DNA from: Spirochaetota bacterium
Lineage (GTDB): Bacteria; Spirochaetota; UBA4802; JAFGJZ01
Direction: 5' to 3'
Assembly: GCA_029554345.1 (NCBI GenBank)
Contig: JAKPJF010000009.1
Location: forward strand, 1-64,000
DNA length: 64,000 bases
Each line of letters begins with the position of its first letter. The stretch's first letter is position 1. A program made the translations under genes and the position numbers. Of the stretch, positions 8,286 through 16,200 are shown piece after piece. The notes below the pieces were generated by a model. That model saw only the letters and a list, made by a program, of their open reading frames with translations, did no database searches and had not been told where the DNA came from.

Positions 8286-9731
8286 ATGAAAGACATGAGT
8301 TTTGAAAAAGACATCCGCCCTTATGACGAATGCGGAGTGTTCGGAATATTCAATCACCCTCAGGCGGCGAATCTGACGTATCTCGGACTCTACGCGCTTC
8401 AGCACAGGGGTCAGGAATCAGCAGGTATCGCGGCTTCTGACGGATGCAACATCGCAAGATACGCCGGAATGGGAAAGGTAGTTGATGTTTTTAACGAAAC
8501 TCACCTTTCAAGCCTTTGCGGCAATATGGCGATAGGTCATAACAGATATTCAACAACAGGCTCTTCTTATTTAAGAAATGCACAGCCTCTCAGAGCCGAA
8601 TCCCGCCTTGGTCCGATAGTAGTTGCTCATAACGGAAATCTGGTCAATACACCGGAACTTCACAGAGAATTCGTAAAAGAAGGCCGCATCTTCCAGACAT
8701 CAGTTGATTCAGAAGTCGTAATTCACTTGATGGCAAGATCGAAGGATGCAGAATTCAAGGACGCCCTTATAACGGCTCTCAAACAGATCAAGGGGGCTTA
8801 TGCGCTTCTTGTAATGAACAAGAATGCTTTATATGCTGTACGTGATCCTAACGGCTTCAGACCGCTTTCTCTTGCCAAACTCGGAGACACATACGTTGTA
8901 GCAAGCGAAACATGCGCATTTGATATAATTGATGCGGAATATATCAGAGATATACAGCCGGGAGAACTTATAGAAATAACTTCAGAAGGAATTAAATCAT
9001 TTTTCCCGTTTGAGAAACGCGATGAATCAATGTGCGTATTCGAGTACATTTATTTTGCGCGTCCGGACAGCTACATCTTCGGTCAGTCGGTTCACGGAAT
9101 GCGGATCGCCCTCGGCCGTGAACTTGCCAAACTTCACCCGGCAAATGCGGACATAGTCGTTCATATTCCTGATTCTAGTACTGCCGCAGCTTTGGGATTT
9201 TCTCTTGAATCCGGTATTCCTCACGAACAAGGAATGATTAGAAATCATTACATCGGAAGAACTTTCATCGAACCCTCACAGAAAATCAGGGATTTCGGAG
9301 CAAAAATTAAGTACAATGTAGTGCGAAATGCTGTTAAAGGGAAAAAAATTGTTGTTGTGGATGATTCAATCATGCGCGGAACAACAATGCGTAAAATAAT
9401 AGCAATGTTCAGAAATGCCGGAGCAAAAGAAATTCATGTTCGAATTTCAGCACCTCCGACAATGTTTCCTTGTTATTACGGAATTGATATTCCGACTACA
9501 AAGGAACTCATCGCGGCTAATAAACCTGTTAATGAAATAGCTGAATATCTCGGAGTTGATTCTTTAGGTTATCTCACAGTTGAATCTCTTCTCGAAGCTG
9601 TCAAATCAAGCAATCTGAAATACTGTACTGCATGTTTTAACGGGAAATATCCTTTAAAATTTGAGGATAAGGATAACACGGAGAATCTTAAATTCGGAAT
9701 AGAAACATCGTGCTCAGGCGCTTATTACTGA
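8286..9731 (+). CDS. purF: amidophosphoribosyltransferase
   Basis: First committed step of purine synthesis: PRPP plus glutamine to phosphoribosylamine. The N-terminal Ntn glutaminase domain follows a 15-residue leader ending in DE, with the catalytic Cys at 16 (ECGVFGIF), so propeptide removal is expected. RGQESAG, IGHNRYST and AHNGNL follow. The phosphoribosyltransferase domain carries the PRPP loop VVVDDSIMRGTTMR. C-terminal Cys residues (YCTACFNGKYP and SCSGAYY) match the oxygen-sensitive [4Fe-4S] type found in Bacillus. The 481-aa length is typical. Its 3' end overlaps the convergent phosphatase gene by 7 bp. No purine-biosynthesis neighbours are visible. Confidence 0.96.
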   Translation: MKDMSFEKDIRPYDECGVFGIFNHPQAANLTYLGLYALQHRGQESAGIAASDGCNIARYAGMGKVVDVFNETHLSSLCGNMAIGHNRYSTTGSSYLRNAQPLRAESRLGPIVVAHNGNLVNTPELHREFVKEGRIFQTSVDSEVVIHLMARSKDAEFKDALITALKQIKGAYALLVMNKNALYAVRDPNGFRPLSLAKLGDTYVVASETCAFDIIDAEYIRDIQPGELIEITSEGIKSFFPFEKRDESMCVFEYIYFARPDSYIFGQSVHGMRIALGRELAKLHPANADIVVHIPDSSTAAALGFSLESGIPHEQGMIRNHYIGRTFIEPSQKIRDFGAKIKYNVVRNAVKGKKIVVVDDSIMRGTTMRKIIAMFRNAGAKEIHVRISAPPTMFPCYYGIDIPTTKELIAANKPVNEIAEYLGVDSLGYLTVESLLEAVKSSNLKYCTACFNGKYPLKFEDKDNTENLKFGIETSCSGAYY

Positions 9732-11458
9732 TTTCTTCGAAGTATCACAATAGTGATATCATCATTGAAATCATCTGATTTAAACGCTTCCTTCATGCGG
9801 CGGCATAGTTTTTCGATGCCGCCGCTGAAATCAGCACCGGTTATAAACCCTTCCATAACATCCTTTAGCGAATCAGAATACATAATTAAATAATCTCCGT
9901 TATTTATCCTATACATCTTAGATAAATTTTTCATTGTTCGGCCCGACATTACAGGAAGCTTTTCACAATCATCACAAGTAAGTTTTCCGGTATTGAGAGC
10001 TCTTGCATTCACGTAATAACAGTCAGGGTACGAATAATTGATGTATTCGGCATAATCACCATTCAGTTTTATTACAGTTCCGCGAAGATAATTTAAACCG
10101 AATTTGTCAGAGATATTCTGCAGAAAAGATGAGAAAAGTGTTAGTTTTTCGTTATGATTATTAATGTAACGGGATATTTCCTGTTTAAAGTACATGGAAA
10201 TCATTGATTTATCTATTGAATGCCCTTCTATGTCAATAATGTAAGCTATAGCATAAGATCCGCAATCGATAAACGCTGCTATATCAGTTTTTAAAAACTT
10301 TGAATCAGAAATAATGGAGCATTCCCAACCTGCTGAAAAAAATCTTTCATCTGAATATTTTTTCTGAAGATCAATAACCGCATTTTCAGTCAAAAGACGT
10401 TCATCTGTAATTTTTTTATAATTTTCCGCTAAAAGCACATTTTCATTGCTTAATAATTTAATTTTTGAATCATAATCAACTGATTGATAAGTATTGATTT
10501 CATGAAAGACAATCAGTCTTAAGACAGAAACAAGAAATATGATTATATACGAAATAAAAACAGCACAGGCAGAAAGTAATGAAAATTCAATATTTGAATA
10601 ATATTGCAGAAATGGAATCAGAGAAAATGCAATTATTATCAATATCTTTTCAATATTCTTTTCATCCTTAACTATGAAAAAAACTGAAACAAATGGGATT
10701 AAACCCAAAGCAGGCAAATACTTATAAGGAACACTGAATCCGAAATATAACAGAGCTATTATAATTGAAAAAATGACTGCAGGAAATGATTTATAAATTT
10801 TCTTCTTTGAACATAAATAAAAAGACAGAACAAGCATGGATGCAAAAGAACTGTATGAAAAATATTTTGCGGCGTCATAAATCTGCTTATATGCTAAAAT
10901 CTGGGAAATCAGATATAAAGCAGCAAGTATAAATGAAAAACTTAATAATTTTTTCTTACCTGTTTTCATAAATAAAACAACGGCAAGAGATAATAATGAT
11001 AGTAATAAAATTGAAGTTAATATGTATTCCGGATCAATTATTTCCTTTGATAATTTTGAAGGTGATACGAATTTTGATTTAATTTTGAGCTTTTCAATCC
11101 GGTTGAAGATGATTTTAACGTAAACATAATCTTGTGCGCCTGAGACCGCGAAAAAATCCATGGACGGAATATCAGATATATAACCGGTTGAACTTCCTAT
11201 AAGTTCGTTATCAGAATAAATACTGCATTCCGTATAAACTCCGGAAATATAGAGCAATGAATCTGCGGACATTTTCGGAATTTTTATCCAGAGGCAGTTG
11301 TCTTTTGCCGAATAATCTTCTTTTACCAGACTTTCAGAATATGTATATTTTTTTGCGTCCGAAAGCGTATCAGCAGTATCACCTTTAGAATAGGCAGCTG
11401 CTGAATAAATATAATGAAACGGCAGAAATAAAAATGCTGATAAGATCATTTTTTTCAT
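9725..11458 (-). CDS. membrane-bound SpoIIE-type protein serine phosphatase with periplasmic sensor domain
   Basis: 577 aa. Signal-like N-terminus, a periplasmic beta-rich domain (about residues 22-125, the position of 7TM-DISM extracellular domains), then about seven to eight hydrophobic helices (about 127-320). A short coiled coil (about 330-372, NENVLLAENYKKITDERLL) leads to a C-terminal PP2C/SpoIIE domain. The metal-site motifs are degenerate: AAFIDCGSYAIAYIIDIEGHSID replaces the usual D.SGHG, but YSDSLKDVMEG and NDDITIVIL are recognisable. The family dephosphorylates STAS anti-anti-sigma proteins. Here the altered first metal motif leaves activity uncertain. Monocistronic, divergent from the Hfq-like gene. 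Confidence 0.75.
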   Translation of the reverse strand: MKKMILSAFLFLPFHYIYSAAAYSKGDTADTLSDAKKYTYSESLVKEDYSAKDNCLWIKIPKMSADSLLYISGVYTECSIYSDNELIGSSTGYISDIPSMDFFAVSGAQDYVYVKIIFNRIEKLKIKSKFVSPSKLSKEIIDPEYILTSILLLSLLSLAVVLFMKTGKKKLLSFSFILAALYLISQILAYKQIYDAAKYFSYSSFASMLVLSFYLCSKKKIYKSFPAVIFSIIIALLYFGFSVPYKYLPALGLIPFVSVFFIVKDEKNIEKILIIIAFSLIPFLQYYSNIEFSLLSACAVFISYIIIFLVSVLRLIVFHEINTYQSVDYDSKIKLLSNENVLLAENYKKITDERLLTENAVIDLQKKYSDERFFSAGWECSIISDSKFLKTDIAAFIDCGSYAIAYIIDIEGHSIDKSMISMYFKQEISRYINNHNEKLTLFSSFLQNISDKFGLNYLRGTVIKLNGDYAEYINYSYPDCYYVNARALNTGKLTCDDCEKLPVMSGRTMKNLSKMYRINNGDYLIMYSDSLKDVMEGFITGADFSGGIEKLCRRMKEAFKSDDFNDDITIVILRRNQ

Positions 11459-11609
11459 AGATTTAGAAATTACACTCTTTTGGATTCTTCAACAAAAAAA
11501 TGACTATTTTACCATTTTTCTATTAATTAATTTTAATACACCTGACGACACTTATAGTACAAGGCGACATAACGCAGCTAAAAAGAAACTACATACCACA
11601 AGGGGTTAT

Positions 11610-11831
11610 ATGAAAAAAAAAGGCGAAAAAAACAACTTCAAGACTATGCTTAAGCACTATCTAGCAATTAAAGGACTTGATATTATCGTCTACCTTAAGG
11701 ACGGAAAAACGATAGAACTGAATAAGAACAGAACCTTGGATAAAGACTGCATCCTGATAACAGACCGCCACAACAGAGAAATCAGAATCGCGATAAACGA
11801 AATAAAATCTATTGATCTTTACGCAGCGTAA
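11610..11831 (+). CDS. small protein, possible Hfq/Sm-like fold
   Basis: 73 aa, with AAGGGG 6 nt before the ATG. After a Lys-rich N-terminus and a short helix (FKTMLKHYLAIK), the pattern of five predicted strands matches an Sm core in order and length: DIIVYLKDG, KTIELNKNRTLDKD, CILITDRH, NREIRIAIN, EIKSIDLY. Hfq has the same helix then strand layout, with a (V/I)-x-(V/I)-x-L-x-(N/D)-G turn and a loop before the last strand. The signature YKHA of Hfq is absent (RIAI instead), so RNA binding is a guess. It sits alone between two minus-strand genes, 3 bp from the convergent TPR gene. Confidence 0.5.
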   Translation: MKKKGEKNNFKTMLKHYLAIKGLDIIVYLKDGKTIELNKNRTLDKDCILITDRHNREIRIAINEIKSIDLYAA

Positions 11832-11833
11832 TA

Positions 11834-13825
11834 TTACTCGATGCGTTCGGCGCGTTTGACGTTTAAAGGAAAAACATCAAGTCCCGTACGCATCTTATCT
11901 TTATCCGCCGGAGTCAAAGCTTCCGCCTTGCAAATATCCGTATCAGCTTCTTTTATCTTCAATAGAATCTTTTTACGAAGCTTATATTTGCCTTTTGCAA
12001 CTGTTTCAGTATCGTGATAGAAAAAAAGCATATCATCTTTTTTAAGTCCGTCAAATGAACCCAGGTTAACCACCGCACCATCTTCAGGAGAATCTAGTAT
12101 TTTGCCCTTGTAAGGAATAGACTCATATATTTTTTTTGCAGCACGGTATGAAATTTTTGAAAGATAATTTTTGCCGGAATCTGCAATTGAAAAATCAGCG
12201 ATAACTACCCCGGTTTTAATGTCCATAATTTTGAGATTCAGCTCTATACCGCCTAGAATATCACGGTATGAACCATAAACTATAAAATCTATTACTTCAT
12301 TGTTTTCAGCATCTCCGGACTTGCCGATGATGTAATCAACATATTCATCAATCATTGTAAAATTATATACATCTGAAGAATTAACAAATGTTCTTCTCCA
12401 TGAAATATTTCCGGCATCCATACGTCCGAACTGGGCAGCTGCAAAAGAAAGAGTATCCGATACGATGCCTCCACCGCCAGGATGACGTACAAAATCGCCT
12501 TCAGGAAACAGATTAAGAATTAAAACTTTTGGTACGTTACGCTCAGGAGCTTCAGATCCGTAACCGGCATTAAAATACATCGAATTTCTGCGTTTTATGA
12601 CGGCAAGATTCAGCTCTTCGCGGTATTTTGAATTGGGAAAAAGTTTCTGCAGTGATTTAATCTCTTCAATATAGAATCTATCATATCCCACAGCCTGATA
12701 ATAGTCCCTTAAATCTTCACGCGCTTCCCTGTTCATTGGATTCATCATAAGAGATTTTCTCAAAAAAAGTTCTCCAACCCCTGCAAGATTCTTCTTAAAA
12801 GATTCTTTTGATAAACCATAATACATTTTCGAGAGATCTGTCCTAACCGGATTACCTATTTCAAAATTATTGGCAACAAGCAGGCTCTCGAGAGCGTTTT
12901 GATTTATATCATCATCGCTGTTAACGGAATATGCCTTATTATAAAGATTAAATGCAGAATCTGTATTTCCTTCAAGCTCGCTCGAATAGGCTGACGAATA
13001 ATATATTGATGAGTCCGAAGGCGATAGTTGCGAAGCTTTCGAAAAAGCTTCAGCCGCAGCCGAATAGTTTTTTTGAGAAAGATAAAGATAACCAGAAAGA
13101 ATTAACCCCGGCAGATAATCAGTTTTAATCGACAATGCTTTTGATAATTCTTCTTCTGCATCTGCAAGATACGAATCTTTTCCGGTTTTGTTAAAAGTCT
13201 TCAGATAAAGCTTAGCGTAAGCCGTATAACCGGCTGGGTTTTCAGGATCGCTTTTTACAGCCTTCTTTATTAAATCTTCAGCTTCAGAAAGCCTCTTATC
13301 ATCACTTTTAATTTCTGAATGTAAAAGCAGTGCATTGTAATGAAATGGATTGAGTTTGTAAACCGTATCGAGTTTGCGAAGAGCCCATATCTTCTTATTC
13401 ATATTATAGTAAATATTAGCCATTCCGAAATGAGCATCGGTATTTTCAGGGTATTTATCAATTACCGCCTGAAACTTCTCCAGTGATCTGTCGTTTTTTC
13501 CAAGTCCGGAAAGTGCCTCAGCAACCCCGATCATCGCCTGTTCGTTATCACCTTCTCTCTGAAGGATTTTATCATACATTTCATAGGCTTCTTTAAAAGC
13601 TGAAAGCTTCAGACGGCATTTTGCAAGACCGAGTTTTGCATCAAGATATGAAGGATTTTTATTAAGTGCAATGATGAACTGAGCAGAAGCTTTAAGATAC
13701 TCATCTTTCTTCAGATAATCCCAACCCGCTTCATTATAAGAAACGGCATTTTTCTCCTGCGTCTGAAGATTAGAAAAAATAAAAATTGAACTAAATAGTA
13801 TCAAAAAATGAAACAGTCTTTTCAT
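11834..13825 (-). CDS. exported TPR protein with CsgG/FlgT-like C-terminal region
   Basis: 663 aa. A signal peptide (1-22) is followed by about ten TPR-type repeats to roughly residue 390 (for example AGWDYLKKDEYLKASAQFIIALNKNPSY written as NEAGWDYLKKDEYLKAS, and ALSGLGKNDRSLEKFQAV). Next comes an alpha/beta region (PKVLILNLFPEGDF, DFIVYGSYRDI, LNLKIMDIKTGVVIADF) like the CsgG/FlgO nucleotide-free fold. The C-terminal strand-rich domain (KILDSPEDGAVVNLGSFDGL) resembles FlgT-C. This combination suggests a periplasmic or outer-membrane scaffold; a flagellar role is possible but the locus gives no direct link. Monocistronic. Confidence 0.65.
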   Translation of the reverse strand: MKRLFHFLILFSSIFIFSNLQTQEKNAVSYNEAGWDYLKKDEYLKASAQFIIALNKNPSYLDAKLGLAKCRLKLSAFKEAYEMYDKILQREGDNEQAMIGVAEALSGLGKNDRSLEKFQAVIDKYPENTDAHFGMANIYYNMNKKIWALRKLDTVYKLNPFHYNALLLHSEIKSDDKRLSEAEDLIKKAVKSDPENPAGYTAYAKLYLKTFNKTGKDSYLADAEEELSKALSIKTDYLPGLILSGYLYLSQKNYSAAAEAFSKASQLSPSDSSIYYSSAYSSELEGNTDSAFNLYNKAYSVNSDDDINQNALESLLVANNFEIGNPVRTDLSKMYYGLSKESFKKNLAGVGELFLRKSLMMNPMNREAREDLRDYYQAVGYDRFYIEEIKSLQKLFPNSKYREELNLAVIKRRNSMYFNAGYGSEAPERNVPKVLILNLFPEGDFVRHPGGGGIVSDTLSFAAAQFGRMDAGNISWRRTFVNSSDVYNFTMIDEYVDYIIGKSGDAENNEVIDFIVYGSYRDILGGIELNLKIMDIKTGVVIADFSIADSGKNYLSKISYRAAKKIYESIPYKGKILDSPEDGAVVNLGSFDGLKKDDMLFFYHDTETVAKGKYKLRKKILLKIKEADTDICKAEALTPADKDKMRTGLDVFPLNVKRAERIE

Positions 13826-13935
13826 AAACCACCTTAATACGCATTATCACGGCTCACCGCGACATAATATGCCAGGCGATTATCTTTTCAATAATAAAAC
13901 ATATTGAGTACTATTTTTTTGCATGAATACTTACC

Positions 13936-13970
13936 AACAAAGCCGAAGTCATGTTGATTCCGGCTTTGTT
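13936..13970 (-). terminator. hairpin after the TonB receptor gene
   Basis: Perfect 10-bp arms (13936-13945 and 13961-13970, AACAAAGCCG/CGGCTTTGTT) with a 15-nt loop, about 35 nt beyond the receptor stop codon. The T tract is short on both strands, so termination may be partial. Confidence 0.55.
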
Positions 13971-14003
13971 TTCGTATGCTTTCAGGTATATGGCTTGGCT
14001 AAT

Positions 14004-15911
14004 TTAAAATCTGCCTTTTAAACCGCATCTGACATTAATGCCTCCAGCATCATATCCCTTAACTTCTTCATACTCTTTATTCATTATATTATCTATTCTG
14101 ACAAAAACCGAGGTGTTCTCTGTAGTGTTGATATTAACAACCGCATTTAAGGTCGAATAAGAATCAACTTTAACCGGCAAATAATTAAAAGTATCATAAC
14201 GTTTACCAGTATAGTCATATGTTAACGAAACATCAGTCTTTTGCATAATCAAAGCACTTATTCCCGCTGAATATTTATGGCGGGGTCTTCTAAGCATATC
14301 TTCGTCAGTTTTATCATCTTTTGAAATAGTATATGTATAATTTGCAAAAACTGAAAGAAATTCAACTGGGTTTACAGATACTGAAAGCTCAACACCTTTG
14401 GATGAACTTTTGTCTATATTTATACATTTGTACGGAGGTTCAGTATCCCATCCGATTCTTTTTTTAAACTTTGAATAAAAACAGCCTGCATCAATTTCAG
14501 CGATTTTTTGAATTTTCTGAGTTACTCCAAAATCATAATAAATGCTTCTTTCACTCTTTAGATCTTTATTTCCGGAATATAAATCATAAAGTTGATAAAG
14601 ATTGGGGTTTTTAAATCCTGTTCCGGCACTTGAACGGATACGTGTTCCGAAATCCTTTATATTTCCGTAAGCTGAAACGTGCCATACTCCGGCTTTTTCA
14701 TCTTCTGAAGTTTTTGTATAACGTACTCCAGCACTAATTCCGGCATATCCGTCATAATCGAAGCTGTTCATTACGTAAAATGCACTCTTGTGATTCTTAT
14801 AATCGTATACTTCTAATGAAGGAGTAGCTCCGCCAACAGAGGAACTATTTTCACATGACTCTGAAACGAACTCATATCCCCCTATAATCCGATAGTAATC
14901 ATATTGATACTCCGCGGAAACTTCAGCTTTCTTTCGGTCTCCGCTAAAACTTGAAGCTTTTGAGTCAGAAGGATAAAAGGGATTTTCTACATCCGAAGAA
15001 TCTGCATCATTTCTCATAAATTTATCCATATAAAAATATGAAAATCCGCTTTTCAGAGAAAGACCCTCAACCGGAGCAAACCTTAATCCGCTTCCAATCG
15101 TAAATGAACTATTCTTTTGAGTATAATTTTTATCATCATAATATGCATCTTCATCAATATCATATTCAGATCTGTTAAATGATGAATATAGTTCTACACC
15201 GATCATATCATTATAATCATATCCGCCTTTTGCATTAAATGCGATATTGCTGTATCCGTCATCCTCAAAACTTCCGCTTTTGGCTTTTGCTTTCGAAAAT
15301 CCGTCTGCTTTTTCGTACGATGCTCCCATGGAAAAATTTGTTTTATCTCCGGCATGACTCAGAGAAAGCGCGGCATTCCGATTATTATATCGTCCATAAC
15401 CCATACTAAAACTGGCTTCATCTCCTCTGGCTTTTTTGGTTACAATGTTTATAACTCCGCCTAAGGCATCAGAACCATTAACAACAGATTGCGCCCCTCT
15501 GATTATCTCAATACGTTCAATATTATTAAGAGGTAGATTAGCAAAATCAAAACCTCCATATAATGGATCATTGATTTTAATCCCGTCAATAAGTACAACT
15601 GTATGATCAGAATTCGCACCGCGCATAAAAACGGATGTATTTCCTCCAAATTGCGAACTATTAGAAACGCTAATTCCTTTTTGTGCCTTCAAAAGCTCAT
15701 AAACTTTTGAAGCACCGCTTTTCTCAATTTGTTTTGAATCAATCACGGTAACGGATAATCCGCTTTTTTCAGAAGTTGTAGAAAGTTTTGATGCGCTTAT
15801 AACAATCTCTTCGCCTTTTAAGGCAGTGTTCTTTTCCGCAGATTCCTCAGCGAAAATTCTTGCGGCTGTAAAAATACAAATTACCGCAGATAGAAAAAAT
15901 CTTTTTCTCAT
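14004..15911 (-). CDS. TonB-dependent outer-membrane receptor, probable cobalamin transporter (BtuB-like)
   Basis: 635 aa. Signal peptide (1-21), then a TonB-box-like EIVISAS (about 31-37). A plug domain follows with IEKSGASKVYELLKAQKGI, SVFMRGANSDHTVVLIDGI, IERIEIIRGAQSVVNGSDA and LGGVINIVTKK, then a 22-strand-type barrel ending in the outer-membrane signature Phe (CGLKGRF). TonB energises transport of scarce ligands through such barrels. The ligand is inferred from the cobalamin riboswitch in the leader, which in known cases controls B12 uptake or synthesis. No btuCDF or tonB/exbBD lies in the window. The ATG at 15911 has a GGGGGA ribosome site that is buried in a leader hairpin. Confidence 0.9.
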   Translation of the reverse strand: MRKRFFLSAVICIFTAARIFAEESAEKNTALKGEEIVISASKLSTTSEKSGLSVTVIDSKQIEKSGASKVYELLKAQKGISVSNSSQFGGNTSVFMRGANSDHTVVLIDGIKINDPLYGGFDFANLPLNNIERIEIIRGAQSVVNGSDALGGVINIVTKKARGDEASFSMGYGRYNNRNAALSLSHAGDKTNFSMGASYEKADGFSKAKAKSGSFEDDGYSNIAFNAKGGYDYNDMIGVELYSSFNRSEYDIDEDAYYDDKNYTQKNSSFTIGSGLRFAPVEGLSLKSGFSYFYMDKFMRNDADSSDVENPFYPSDSKASSFSGDRKKAEVSAEYQYDYYRIIGGYEFVSESCENSSSVGGATPSLEVYDYKNHKSAFYVMNSFDYDGYAGISAGVRYTKTSEDEKAGVWHVSAYGNIKDFGTRIRSSAGTGFKNPNLYQLYDLYSGNKDLKSERSIYYDFGVTQKIQKIAEIDAGCFYSKFKKRIGWDTEPPYKCINIDKSSSKGVELSVSVNPVEFLSVFANYTYTISKDDKTDEDMLRRPRHKYSAGISALIMQKTDVSLTYDYTGKRYDTFNYLPVKVDSYSTLNAVVNINTTENTSVFVRIDNIMNKEYEEVKGYDAGGINVRCGLKGRF

Positions 15912-15914
15912 AAA

Positions 15915-15935
15915 TCCCCCATTTTAAATATGGGG
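15915..15935 (-). promoter_or_regulatory. ribosome-site-sequestering hairpin in the receptor leader
   Basis: On the minus strand CCCCAT (15935-15930) can pair with ATGGGG (15922-15917). The second arm overlaps the Shine-Dalgarno GGGGGA that serves the ATG at 15911. It lies directly downstream of the cobalamin aptamer and is a plausible translational expression platform. Confidence 0.55.
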
Positions 15936-15949
15936 CCTAAACTTAAGAA

Positions 15950-16130
15950 ATGCATGCCTGCGAAGTGAAACACTTACGTCAGACCGTACCTTTGTTCCCG
16001 AGGTTTCGGCCCAGGGAAGATCCGGCTTATCGCTTTAAGCGAATCACGGTTGCGGACCAGCGCGGGATTCTAACCCGACTTCCTCCCGCCGTCAGAGCGA
16101 CGGCGGTAAAAGCATCATTTTCATGCCTGA
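15950..16130 (-). promoter_or_regulatory. cobalamin riboswitch (aptamer)
   Basis: The minus strand contains the conserved core in order: GGGAGGAAG-TCGGGTTAGAATCCCGC, GCTGGTCCGCAACCGTGA (the B12 box region), a short ATTCGCTTAAAGCGAT helix, and AAGCCGGATCTTCCC closing on the GGGAGGAAG side. This is the layout of the cobalamin aptamer (RF00174-type). It is followed by a GC-rich peripheral region and then the ribosome-site hairpin. Ends are approximate. It lies entirely between the divergent receptor and receptor-like genes and reads toward the receptor at 14004-15911. Ligand binding should lower receptor translation. Confidence 0.9.
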
Positions 16131-16135
16131 ACTGT

Positions 16136-16150
16136 CAAGCAAAATGCTTG
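16136..16150. repeat. small perfect inverted repeat upstream of the riboswitch
   Basis: CAAGCA-AAA-TGCTTG, a 6-bp palindrome between the divergent receptor-like gene and the riboswitch. On the minus strand it overlaps a TTGACA hexamer (16136-16131 region), so it could be an operator or only a hairpin. No protein partner can be named. Confidence 0.35.
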
Positions 16151-16200
16151 CCATAAAAAGCATAATAAAACGGTAATAGTAAAAAACTAACGGAATACTT

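Noticed and set aside
15950-16156. 68-codon plus-strand open frame
   Set aside because: It is antisense to the cobalamin riboswitch, which fully explains the sequence conservation-like features.
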